Source of the DNA: Candidatus Dadabacteria bacterium UBA2774
GTDB taxonomy: Bacteria; Desulfobacterota_D; UBA1144; Nemesobacterales; UBA2774
Assembly: GCA_002352485.1 (NCBI GenBank)
Contig: DEIM01000024.1
Coordinates: forward strand, 796 to 9,635
Length of the DNA stretch: 8,840 nt
Direction of reading: 5' to 3'
The translations under genes were made by a program, and so were the position numbers. The notes under the pieces are model-generated. The model ran no database searches and had not been told where the DNA came from. It saw only the letters and a program-made list of their open reading frames with translations. Positions 1-4,972 of this stretch are shown piece by piece. The stretch's first letter is position 1; each line of letters begins with the position of its first letter.

Positions 1-251
1 TATGGGCAAAGGAGCTTGCGCCAAATGTTCGGGTAAACGCGCTCAGCCCGGGCGGTGTGGACACAGCTATTTTCGATAAAGCGTTCGGAGATAAGAAGGA
101 TGAAATTATGGATCGCGTGCACGCTCAGCACCTTATGGGAAAAGCTGGTACACCAAACGATATAGGAAGGGCTGCTCTGTATCTTGCAACCGAGGACTGG
201 GTCACCGGAACGAATATGATAGTCGACGGCGGCTTATCCCACAGGATATAA
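1..251 (+). CDS. Short-chain dehydrogenase/reductase (SDR), C-terminal part
   Basis: This is the 3' end of a gene that begins before the window; the first full codon is at position 3. The visible 82 residues begin WAKELAPNVRVNALSPGG and end in VTGTNMIVDGGLSHRI. This is the classical SDR C-terminal half: the segment just after the catalytic YxxxK helix, the VNALSPG strand and loop that contacts the nicotinamide side of NAD(P)H, the variable substrate-binding helices, and the closing 'ATEDWVTG...VDGG' strand of the Rossmann fold. The family carries out NAD(P)-dependent oxidation or reduction of alcohols and ketones in the cytoplasm. The dinucleotide-binding TGxxxGxG motif and the Tyr/Lys pair lie outside the window, so the substrate cannot be guessed. 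An internal GTG at 57 could pass for a start, but it lies inside the conserved SPGGVDT motif and is not one. The stop is TAA at 249-251 and no clear intrinsic terminator follows. Confidence 0.93.
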   Translation, partial: WAKELAPNVRVNALSPGGVDTAIFDKAFGDKKDEIMDRVHAQHLMGKAGTPNDIGRAALYLATEDWVTGTNMIVDGGLSHRI

Positions 252-385
252 ACAAACTTAAAACCATATAACTCGTATTACACTACGACTCTAGCTTGCG
301 GCCAAACTACTGATGCTGTCAAATGTGATTTACTACTGTGAACCCCAAAAACCCAAATACTAAATATATTAAAAATTAAAAGTAA

Positions 386-550
386 TATTCCACAGAGCCC
401 CGCGAATACATAACCCATGCCAAGAGGATTGCGTATCCGGTTGACGGGGCTCAGGTTGTAACAACCGGTTCAATCATGAGTATATCAAACTTTTATTATA
501 TTTGCACGTTTTTTCTGAATTTTATGAAAAAAAGGCAATCTCGTGAGTAA
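386..550 (+). pseudogene. Possible remnant of a second SDR C-terminus
   Basis: One frame stays open from 386 to the TAA at 548-550, with no start codon at its head. Its first part reads STEPREYITHAKRIAYPVDG followed by AQVVTTGSIMS. The spacing of 'TE..EYIT' and 'PVDG' resembles the end of a classical SDR (compare ATEDWVTG...IVDGG in the intact neighbour). After about residue 31 the translation turns into low-complexity Phe/Tyr/Lys-rich sequence, as expected of decayed or non-coding DNA. It could be the tail of a decayed tandem SDR copy, or a chance open frame. The call rests on a short motif only. Confidence 0.22.
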
Positions 551-702
551 TATCTGACGTTTAGATACCCATATTTAATGAATATACTCCATGATCAGTC
601 TCTGTGATTATACTGCTTTAGATGGAGGTTAAGAGCATAAGTTAATCTAAATGTTGAGATTATCTTCAAGGTGAAAAAACCTTAAATGTAGATAGGTTAT
701 GA

Positions 703-780
703 ATGAAAAAATATCGGTTATTTTCGTGAAATCTTGACCGGATGAAAAAATATTTAGTATTTTTGTACGTTCAGTGGGTC
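703..780 (+). repeat. Imperfect 39-bp tandem repeat (two units)
   Basis: Units 703-741 and 742-780 both begin ATGAAAAAATAT and share scattered later matches, including TTTTCGT versus TTTTTGT about 18 bases in. The period of 39 is a multiple of three and both units begin with ATG AAA AAA TAT; the two open frames are only 8 and 13 codons long, so no peptide is called. The conserved part is AT-rich, so chance similarity is possible. Confidence 0.4.
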
Positions 781-807
781 TGAAAAGGAGCTTTTAGCTT
801 GGGGATT

Positions 808-1230
808 TCAGTTTAGTACAGGGGTCGCGCCGAGCACCTGAAGCTCGATTGCGTTCATGAACGTAGATCCCGCCCCGATGGTGACTCCGGAGCGAAGATA
901 TGTCTTCTTGCTCTTGGGAGGGAGGGTCACCGGCAGCACCCCGACTTCCTGGCTCACAATATTGCCCGCCCCGCCTGTGGACATGGACGAATAACACACC
1001 CTGACCTTCACGTTTTTATACTCCAGGTCGCTCGTATTCTCTATTGTTACGCTGTGGATAATGGCAACAGCGCTCCACGTGGCGTATACAGACCAGTCAG
1101 AAACCTTTATATACCACTCCGGGTGGGTCGTCATTGATTCAGGGGAGTATATCTTCTCGGCGCTAGCCCCAAGTGTTAACAGACTCAGTACCATGAAAAT
1201 CAGAGCTGCGCTAAGAGCCGTTCTCTTCAT
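808..1230 (-). CDS. Secreted beta-sandwich-like protein of unknown function
   Basis: The product is 140 residues. Residues 1-24 form a clear Sec signal peptide: KR at the N-terminus, a long hydrophobic core, and an ASA-EK cleavage site after residue 24. No cysteine sits at the cleavage site, so it should be a soluble periplasmic or secreted protein. The mature part (residues 40-135) is rich in alternating hydrophobic strands. It contains 'HSVTIENTSDLEYKNVKVRV', which resembles the FxLYD-type or other small Ig-like beta-sandwich pattern in which an N-T-S turn is followed by a 'Y.NV.V' strand. That resemblance is an inference from pattern only. It is transcribed divergently from the small acidic gene at 1347, with 116 bases between them. 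The start at 1230 is favoured because it gives a complete signal peptide; no Shine-Dalgarno sequence precedes it, which fits the predicted leaderless transcript. The stop is TGA at 808-810. Confidence 0.82.
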   Translation of the reverse strand: MKRTALSAALIFMVLSLLTLGASAEKIYSPESMTTHPEWYIKVSDWSVYATWSAVAIIHSVTIENTSDLEYKNVKVRVCYSSMSTGGAGNIVSQEVGVLPVTLPPKSKKTYLRSGVTIGAGSTFMNAIELQVLGATPVLN

Positions 1231-1265
1231 ACCTATAGTATATGGAGTCTGGGCTTTATTGGCAA
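1231..1265 (-). promoter_or_regulatory. Sigma70-type promoter predicting a leaderless mRNA
   Basis: Read on the minus strand, TTGCCA (1265-1260) is followed by a 17-base spacer and TATACT (1242-1237). With the usual six-base gap after the -10 box, the first transcribed base would be 1230, the A of the ATG. The 10 bases before the ATG (ACTATAGGT region) lack a convincing Shine-Dalgarno sequence. Confidence 0.6.
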
Positions 1266-1346
1266 TTTTAAATACGTTTTATTAATTTTTGCGCAATCAG
1301 GTAACATTAATCGCACTTAATCTTATATATATTCAGGAGAGCTACT

Positions 1347-1619
1347 ATGACAGACACATCAGATACAACAGAAACAACAGAGAGGGAAAAGGAGTGGGAA
1401 TACTTTGGCATGGCTATTGAAGATCTGGAGACCATGATTAAGAAAAAAGCCGAGCACAGAGGTGTCCCCGTTTCCGACGTACTTATTGACATGCTGGAGT
1501 TTGCTCAAACTCAGCTAGAAGAGAAGTATATGAACGTTCACCACATTTTTAACCGTGTGATTTACGTCCTACAGAGCGGTATGGTTGTAGACAACCCCAA
1601 GCTCAGGGACAAGGACTGA
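1347..1619 (+). CDS. Small acidic helical protein, hypothetical
   Basis: This 90-residue cytoplasmic protein has no signal peptide or membrane segment. I do not recognise a family. Residues 1-18 are a polar, Thr/Asp/Glu-rich leader (MTDTSDTTETTEREKEWEY). The rest looks mostly helical, with an amphipathic stretch through 'IEDLETMIKKKAEHRG' (about residues 24-39), then 'VSDVLIDMLEFAQTQLEEKY' and a final helix 'NRVIYVLQSG'. A good ribosome binding site, AGGAGA at 1335-1340, lies six bases before the ATG, which supports both the start and the gene's reality. It is divergent from the secreted-protein gene and convergent with the lipoprotein at 1669-2250, only 49 bases away; no terminator hairpin is visible between them. 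The region 'KKKAEHRGVPVSDVLIDML' is loosely like the core of small ribbon-helix-helix or helix-turn-helix proteins, but too weakly to assign one. Confidence 0.75.
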   Translation: MTDTSDTTETTEREKEWEYFGMAIEDLETMIKKKAEHRGVPVSDVLIDMLEFAQTQLEEKYMNVHHIFNRVIYVLQSGMVVDNPKLRDKD

Positions 1620-1668
1620 GTACATAGCAGATTATTGTGCGCTAACGCCTATATATTGATTCCCTTCT

Positions 1669-2250
1669 TTACTCGATCTCAGATAGGTAAGGGATATAAG
1701 GCGCTGCCTGGTCATGCGGGTCGGTACGGAATGTCCTGTAGCGGTTCAAAAACGTTACGTTTGCCAGGGGTTCGTTATATTCCCCGCGCCTGAAGTCGAG
1801 CCCTATTTTATTAGCTCCGTAATAGTCCTCAATTGTAACGAACACCATATCGCCCGGCTGCAGAGCGCCCTCGTTGAAATCCACGTTAGATAACTCCCCA
1901 TCTATTTTACCAAGCAGCTTCTGAACTCCCTTGGGGTCTACGGTTACAGGGTCAAATACTATGTAGGTTGCAGCGTGGCTGATGGGTTTTTTAATTATAA
2001 TTACGTTGTAGTCGTCTTTGAAATGGTACGCAGCGGTGCTTCCGGGGGGTCTGTACCAGCCGTAACGTCCGGAAACTATATCGCCGTCCCCCATATTGTA
2101 CTTATGGTTACCCCACTGAGCCGGCCAGTGTACGTCCACTACCGTTCCTACGGCTATTGTGTTAGGTGGGGGCTGATGCACCTCTTTTTGTTTACTTGCA
2201 CATCCACTACATACTACGAGTATTAACGCGGCAATTGTTAAACGAATCAT
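1669..2250 (-). CDS. Predicted outer-membrane or periplasmic lipoprotein, hypothetical
   Basis: The product is 193 residues. The N-terminus MIRLTIAALILVVCSGCASK is a lipoprotein signal peptide: R3, a hydrophobic core, then CSGC with the likely lipidated cysteine at residue 17. Cys14 at the -3 position is unusual but tolerated. A proline-rich linker (about residues 25-30, QPPPNT) leads into a domain rich in Tyr, Trp, Gly and Asp, with segments such as 'HWPAQWGNHKYNMGDGD', 'YGWYRPPGSTAAYHFKDDY' and 'LQPGDMVFVTIEDYYG'. These suggest a beta-rich extracytoplasmic fold, and I do not recognise a family. The start is well supported: on the minus strand AAAGGAGG (about 2265-2258) lies seven bases before the ATG. 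A candidate promoter upstream is the -10 box TATAAT (2286-2281), or alternatively TTTACA (2336-2331) and TACTAT (2312-2307) with an 18-base spacer. Confidence 0.85.
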   Translation of the reverse strand: MIRLTIAALILVVCSGCASKQKEVHQPPPNTIAVGTVVDVHWPAQWGNHKYNMGDGDIVSGRYGWYRPPGSTAAYHFKDDYNVIIIKKPISHAATYIVFDPVTVDPKGVQKLLGKIDGELSNVDFNEGALQPGDMVFVTIEDYYGANKIGLDFRRGEYNEPLANVTFLNRYRTFRTDPHDQAAPYIPYLSEIE

Positions 2251-2388
2251 CCAACATCCTCCTTTAAAAATCCTGTAATAATTATAATGCCTATATTCCG
2301 CTTAATATAGTACTACTTCACTAAATGTAATGTAAAACAAGAGGAAAGTAAAGTAACTATATTAAATCACTGGATAATTCTCTCAATA

Positions 2389-2428
2389 TTCGTCATTGCG
2401 AGCGTACAGAGTAAGCAAAGCAATCTCC
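2389..2428 (+). repeat. Degenerate 'CGTCATTGCGAGCG' dispersed palindromic repeat
   Basis: The segment begins TTCGTCATTGCGAGCG and ends GCAAAGCAATCTCC. From general knowledge, this matches the widespread intergenic repeat of the form cgtcattgcgagcg...gcgaagcaatctc seen in many bacterial genomes. The arms ATTGC (2395-2399) and GCAAT (2420-2424) can pair. Assignment is by recognition of the motif; copies elsewhere in this genome cannot be checked here. Confidence 0.6.
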
Positions 2429-2455
2429 AACATCCATGCAAGAAAACTGAGGATA

Positions 2456-2483
2456 TGTCATTCCCGAATTCTTTAATCGGAAC
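2456..2483 (+). repeat. Degenerate 'TGTCATTCCCG' palindromic repeat
   Basis: The start TGTCATTCCCGAATTC and the later TTTAATCGGAA form an imperfect inverted repeat (TTCCCGA against TCGGAA). It resembles the common intergenic repeat tgtcattcccgcgaaagcgggaatc. The match is partial. Confidence 0.45.
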
Positions 2484-2492
2484 CACCCACCC

Positions 2493-2532
2493 AGAGCCCT
2501 TCAATAAACTCAGGACAAGCTCTGTCGAATGG
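2493..2532 (+). repeat. Degenerate 'AGCCCTTCRAYAARCTCAGGAC' dispersed repeat
   Basis: The sequence AGAGCCCTTCAATAAACTCA followed by GGACAAGCTCT matches a widespread bacterial intergenic repeat, usually seen as agcccttcgacaagctcaggacaggct. The ends AGAGC (2493-2497) and GCTCT (2519-2523) are inverted and could form a hairpin. Confidence 0.6.
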
Positions 2533-2583
2533 CGTACGATCTTGCACCCTATAACCCGTATACTGCATCCATATTTGTATACC

Positions 2584-2613
2584 TTGCCAATACATCACAA
2601 ATGTTGCTATAAT
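2584..2613 (+). promoter_or_regulatory. Strong sigma70-type promoter with extended -10
   Basis: TTGCCA (2584-2589) is followed by an 18-base spacer and TATAAT (2608-2613), and TG at 2605-2606 adds an extended -10 element. Transcription should start near 2620, leaving a leader of about 11 bases before the cytochrome ATG at 2631. That leader has only a weak purine stretch (AAAAGAG, 2617-2623) as a ribosome binding site. Confidence 0.65.
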
Positions 2614-2630
2614 TTGAAAAGAGCGCATCT

Positions 2631-3287
2631 ATGAAACAATTATTCAGTATAATCAGCAAATCGGTATTCATATTCCCGGGTTTCATCATCATTGTTGCGG
2701 CATTTGCACTCACCGGGTGCAGCAGCAGCCCGAAATCAACTTTCGAGCCCCAGAAAGAGAGCACCACGAGCGCCTATGTAGAGCGCTACAGGCTCTACCG
2801 CATCGAGCGCGGAAAGCAGCTCGTAAACCTTGGCGGCTGTGACAAGTGCCACACGCCCAAGATAACGACGCTCTTCGGAACAAAGTCAAACCCGGAAAGA
2901 TTTCTTTCGGGCTATCCCCAGGGCGAGCCTCTTCCCGAGCTGCCTGAGTCCGAAGTAGGCACGGGAGATTGGGAAAACGCGTTTTATACAACAGACGGCA
3001 CTGTTTGGGTAGGACGCTGGGGCGTCAGCTTCGCGGCCAACATCACTTCCGATCCCGAAACTGGCATCGGCGAATGGTCCGAGAAACGATTCATCGAGAC
3101 CTTCCGCGGCTCAGACCATATAGGCGAGGGCAGCACAGTCCGCTCCCCGATGCCGATGAACGCGTACTCACAGCTAAGCGACGAGGAGCTGCGCTCGATT
3201 TACCTGTATCTTCAGGCGATAAAACCCATAAATAATAAAGTCCCCGAACCCATACGCCCAGAGCAATCTGCGAATGAATTTGAGTAA
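2631..3287 (+). CDS. Mono-haem c-type cytochrome lipoprotein
   Basis: The product is 218 residues. Residues 1-30 are a lipoprotein signal (hydrophobic 11-27, lipobox LTGC, lipidated Cys30), followed by a Ser-rich linker. The haem-binding motif CDKCH is at residues 70-74 within 'RGKQLVNLGGCDKCHTPK'. Further on come 'ANITSDPETGIGEWSEKRF' (136-154) and 'SPMPMNAYSQLSDEELRSIY' (172-191), then 'YLQAIKPINNKVP'. These three blocks are characteristic of class I cytochrome c domains of the gluconate or alcohol dehydrogenase subunit type and of thiosulfate/diheme-like cytochromes; Met174 or Met176 is the probable second haem ligand. Family members carry electrons in the periplasm. Only one CxxCH is present, although some relatives carry two or three haem domains. 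It is probably anchored to a membrane by its lipid. No electron-donor or acceptor gene lies next to it, so its partner is unknown. It has its own promoter and is monocistronic. Confidence 0.9.
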   Translation: MKQLFSIISKSVFIFPGFIIIVAAFALTGCSSSPKSTFEPQKESTTSAYVERYRLYRIERGKQLVNLGGCDKCHTPKITTLFGTKSNPERFLSGYPQGEPLPELPESEVGTGDWENAFYTTDGTVWVGRWGVSFAANITSDPETGIGEWSEKRFIETFRGSDHIGEGSTVRSPMPMNAYSQLSDEELRSIYLYLQAIKPINNKVPEPIRPEQSANEFE

Positions 3288-3297
3288 ATTCAAGCAA

Positions 3298-3319
3298 TTT
3301 ATGAACAATCGTTCATAAA
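3298..3319. promoter_or_regulatory. 22-bp inverted repeat, operator-like
   Basis: TTTATGAAC (3298-3306) and GTTCATAAA (3311-3319) are perfect nine-base arms around AATC. It begins ten bases after the cytochrome stop codon. No T-run follows, so it is not a standard terminator. The size and symmetry resemble the operator of a dimeric repressor such as a TetR-family protein, but no regulator gene or adjacent promoter is seen. Confidence 0.4.
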
Positions 3320-3404
3320 CAATTTACACTACCTTAAAAAAACCCCTTTACATTTGCCCAGAATTTTGCTATAAATCATTTAATACAGTCAAAAAGTAGT
3401 ATCC

Positions 3405-3485
3405 AAAACAATTCCGAAATCAAAATTCTTAAAGGAGCAGCGGTGGGGTAATAGGTGTAAAAGCTTATTACCCCTTTTTTCGTTT
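3405..3485 (+). repeat. Terminator-bearing module, copy 1
   Basis: This module shares with 4491-4567 the start AAAACA, then TCCGAA, then AATTCTTAAAGGA, then the terminator hairpin and a final TCGTTT. Small differences and one four-base length change lie between the blocks. Copy 2 begins exactly at the stop codon of the IPTL-CTERM gene, so copy 1 looks like a 3' untranslated region without its gene. Confidence 0.7.
3445..3480 (+). terminator. Intrinsic terminator upstream of the IPTL-CTERM gene
   Basis: The perfect nine-base stem GGGGTAATA (3445-3453) and TATTACCCC (3466-3474) surrounds a 12-base loop and is followed by six T (3475-3480). It would end transcription from the cytochrome gene about 157 bases after its stop. 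It lies upstream of the promoter of the next gene, so it is not a leader attenuator. Confidence 0.85.
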
Positions 3486-3502
3486 CATATGAAGTGTAGG
3501 TG

Positions 3503-3530
3503 TGATATAATTACGCAATATTATTGGAGG
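3503..3530 (+). promoter_or_regulatory. Extended -10 promoter and ribosome binding site of the IPTL-CTERM gene
   Basis: TGATATAAT (3503-3511) is an extended -10 element; the -35 region (TTTCAT, 3483-3488) is poor, which is usual for extended -10 promoters. Transcription should start near 3518. GGAGG at 3526-3530, eight bases before ATG 3539, fixes the translation start. The in-frame TTG at 3524 overlaps this site and is not the start. Confidence 0.6.
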
Positions 3531-3538
3531 ACTTTATA

Positions 3539-4492
3539 ATGACTATAAACAAGCTCTTATTATCAGTAACAACTCTCTTCATATTATCATATGGCACTTC
3601 CTATGCCCAATCGGTGCTTTACGGCGCTGCGGGCGAGAGCTGCGGTGATGCGCCTAATATCAATGCCTCGCTCTATATTGTAGACCCCCAGACTGCGGAA
3701 ACTACTTTCATAGGCCCTATAGGCTTTGACGGTGTCTCTGGCATGGCCGTCCTAGGAGACGGACGAGTAGTGGCTTCGGCGAACGCTGACTTGCCGCAAC
3801 TGAAGATAGCGGTACTTATAGAGATCAATCCCTTTACGGGCCAAGGTACGTTAATAGGTCAGATAGGTGATGAAACCAATCCCGGGGAGTGCGGCAGGGT
3901 GCCCGATCTTACTTACGACCCGGCAACGGATACGCTTTACGGAGCGGGTAAAAAATGTAGAGATGGCGGTGCGAGTGTTGATGAAACCAGGCTTCTTGAA
4001 ATTAACCCGAATACTGCTCAAGCTACGATTATAGGGAATACAGGTGAAGACTTGGCGGGTACCGGTCTTGCTATGAGCCCCGGAGGTACTCTTTATTTAG
4101 CCGGCAATTCCGGTAATTCTCTCCCCATCGTCAATGGTCAGCTCTTTACCATTAATCCCGATAACGCTCAGATAACTTCTAACACGCCACTTATTCCGAT
4201 GACCTTTGCTTCCCCCAACGGGATGGACTTCGACCCGGATACGGGTGTTCTATTCACCTCAGACTCTAATGCGCCGAACACTCCCCGCTGGGGTTTAGAG
4301 ACCATAGATACCCAAAGCGGGGTATTAACACTCATAGGCCCTTTGCCCGACTGCTTTGACGCTCTGGTTTTCTTCCAGTCTAAACCAAGACCAATACCTA
4401 CCCTCAGCATGTGGGGCATTATAGCAGCCGCCGCTGTTTTAGGTTTTGCGGCTCTTGTAGTAATCAGAAGAAGACGTTTAGCTGTAAACTAA
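3539..4492 (+). CDS. IPTL-CTERM surface protein with beta-propeller-like repeats
   Basis: The product is 317 residues. Residues 1-23 form a signal peptide ending SYA-QS. The body (about 25-280) has at least five imperfect blade-like repeats of the form 'L..I.P.T....LIG..G': 'LYIVDPQTAETTFIGPIG', 'LIEINPFTGQGTLIGQIG', 'LLEINPNTAQATIIGNTG', 'LFTINPDNAQITSNTPL' and 'LETIDTQSGVLTLIGPL'. Interleaved 'LYGA', 'TYDPATDTLYGA' and 'DFDPDTGVLFTSD' strands suggest an extracellular beta-propeller. The C-terminus is a full IPTL-CTERM sorting tail: IPTLSMWG (286-293), a hydrophobic helix (294-309), then RRRR (310-313). In the known family this tail is recognised by exosortase H (XrtH), which cleaves and exports the protein to the cell surface. 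No exosortase gene lies in this window. Six cysteines' worth of pairing cannot be worked out, but Cys35, Cys118, Cys140 and Cys272 are present in the mature part. The gene has its own promoter and terminator. Its ligand or enzymatic activity, if any, is unknown. Confidence 0.9.
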   Translation: MTINKLLLSVTTLFILSYGTSYAQSVLYGAAGESCGDAPNINASLYIVDPQTAETTFIGPIGFDGVSGMAVLGDGRVVASANADLPQLKIAVLIEINPFTGQGTLIGQIGDETNPGECGRVPDLTYDPATDTLYGAGKKCRDGGASVDETRLLEINPNTAQATIIGNTGEDLAGTGLAMSPGGTLYLAGNSGNSLPIVNGQLFTINPDNAQITSNTPLIPMTFASPNGMDFDPDTGVLFTSDSNAPNTPRWGLETIDTQSGVLTLIGPLPDCFDALVFFQSKPRPIPTLSMWGIIAAAAVLGFAALVVIRRRRLAVN

Positions 4493-4567
4493 AACACATC
4501 CGAATATAAATTCTTAAAGGACCGGGGGTAATAGGCGTTATAGCTTATTACCCCCTTTTTTTCGTTT
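4491..4567 (+). repeat. Terminator-bearing module, copy 2
   Basis: This copy starts at the last two bases of the IPTL-CTERM stop codon and runs through the terminator hairpin to TCGTTT. It aligns with 3405-3485 over its whole length; the homology does not clearly extend into the coding sequence or beyond TCGTTT. Confidence 0.7.
4524..4562 (+). terminator. Intrinsic terminator of the IPTL-CTERM gene
   Basis: The perfect ten-base stem GGGGGTAATA (4524-4533) and TATTACCCCC (4546-4555) is followed by seven T (4556-4562). It lies 31 bases after the stop codon. Confidence 0.9.
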
Positions 4568-4600
4568 TACAAACCTCGGGGCAGTAAGCATACTTAAAGA
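4566..4600 (+). promoter_or_regulatory. Promoter predicting a leaderless mRNA, packed against the terminator
   Basis: TTTACA (4566-4571) is followed by a 17-base spacer and CATACT (4589-4594). A six-base gap then puts the transcription start exactly at 4601, the A of the ATG. The -35 box begins four bases after the T-run of the preceding terminator. TAAAGA (4595-4600) directly before the ATG is too close to act as a Shine-Dalgarno sequence. Confidence 0.5.
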
Positions 4601-4972
4601 ATGATTAACTCTGTAGACGAATTCATAGAAGAGTTCATTAAGCACAAGGACAAGGTAAAGTGGTATCTCCACCAGCCCACCCCGACAGCCCTGCGAACGG
4701 ATATAAGGGGCGTCGATGTGCTCTGCAGCCCCATGACCGTAATGTGCACCCCTCCGGTGCATCATTATATCGATTATCTCGATCTTGAAGCTGAGATTCA
4801 TCCCACGTTTGTACGCGTTATTTCAACCGCAGCGGATCACAGCGTCCGCGCGCTTACCGAGGCCATAGACAAATTTCCCGCTGATAAATTCCCTCACGCG
4901 CGCTCTGCAGAGGCGCTCGAGCTCCGCAAGAAACTCCTCCAGGTACTCGAGCTTGAGGAAGTGGATTTATAA
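4601..4972 (+). CDS. Hypothetical cytoplasmic protein
   Basis: The product is 123 residues with no signal peptide or membrane helix, and I do not recognise a family. It opens with a charged helix (MINSVDEFIEEFIKHKDKVK) and a central segment with Cys, His and Pro ('GVDVLCSPMTVMCTPPVHHY', about residues 37-56). It ends in helical, Leu/Glu-rich sequence ('RSAEALELRKKLLQVLELEE'). Cys42, Cys49, His54 and His55 could in principle bind metal, but nothing else supports that. Codon use looks like that of neighbouring genes. The gene has a private promoter between the IPTL-CTERM terminator and its ATG, and is monocistronic; no clear terminator follows. Confidence 0.75.
   Translation: MINSVDEFIEEFIKHKDKVKWYLHQPTPTALRTDIRGVDVLCSPMTVMCTPPVHHYIDYLDLEAEIHPTFVRVISTAADHSVRALTEAIDKFPADKFPHARSAEALELRKKLLQVLELEEVDL

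Larger units (their letters stand above)
252..807. other. Gene-free region between convergent genes
   Basis: About 555 AT-rich bases separate the SDR (plus strand) from the minus-strand secreted-protein gene. No convincing complete coding region is seen. Four things stand out: an open stretch resembling an SDR tail (386-550); a palindrome GGTTGT-A-ACAACC at 454-466; an imperfect 39-bp tandem repeat (703-780); and a pair of promoter-like hexamers on the plus strand, TTGACC at 734-739 and TATTTT at 758-763 with an 18-base spacer, which would read antisense into the minus-strand gene. The arms AGCCCCG (396-402) and CGGGGCT (445-451) could pair across 42 bases. None of these is strong enough to call an RNA gene. 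Confidence 0.6.
2251..2583. other. Intergenic region between divergent genes, rich in degenerate dispersed repeats
   Basis: No gene is seen here. The left part (2258-2336) carries the ribosome binding site and promoter candidates of the minus-strand lipoprotein. The middle (2389-2532) holds three degenerate short palindromic repeats described separately. The right end joins the promoter of the cytochrome gene. Confidence 0.6.

Noticed and set aside
396..451. Riboswitch or structured RNA formed by AGCCCCG/CGGGGCT
   Set aside because: It lies downstream of a gene with no gene after it on the same strand, and only one short long-range stem is seen.
2389..2532. CRISPR array
   Set aside because: The three repeats differ in sequence from each other and are not regularly spaced.
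2710..3297. Long open frames on the minus strand and in another plus frame across the cytochrome gene
   Set aside because: They lie inside a gene with clear haem-binding and lipobox motifs, and are Arg/Ser-rich in the manner of out-of-frame translations.
3353..3370. Sigma54-like promoter (TTGCCC ... TTGCT) upstream of the IPTL-CTERM gene
   Set aside because: The required GG of the -24 box is missing, and an intrinsic terminator lies between this site and the gene.
3524..3538. In-frame TTG start giving five extra residues on the IPTL-CTERM protein
   Set aside because: The TTG overlaps the ribosome binding site GGAGG, and the ATG at 3539 has correct spacing and gives a normal signal peptide.
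3445..4562. Transposon or integron cassette bounded by the two hairpins
   Set aside because: The hairpins are typical intrinsic terminators with T-runs, no recombination site motif or transposase is seen, and the copies are in direct orientation at a natural 3' end.
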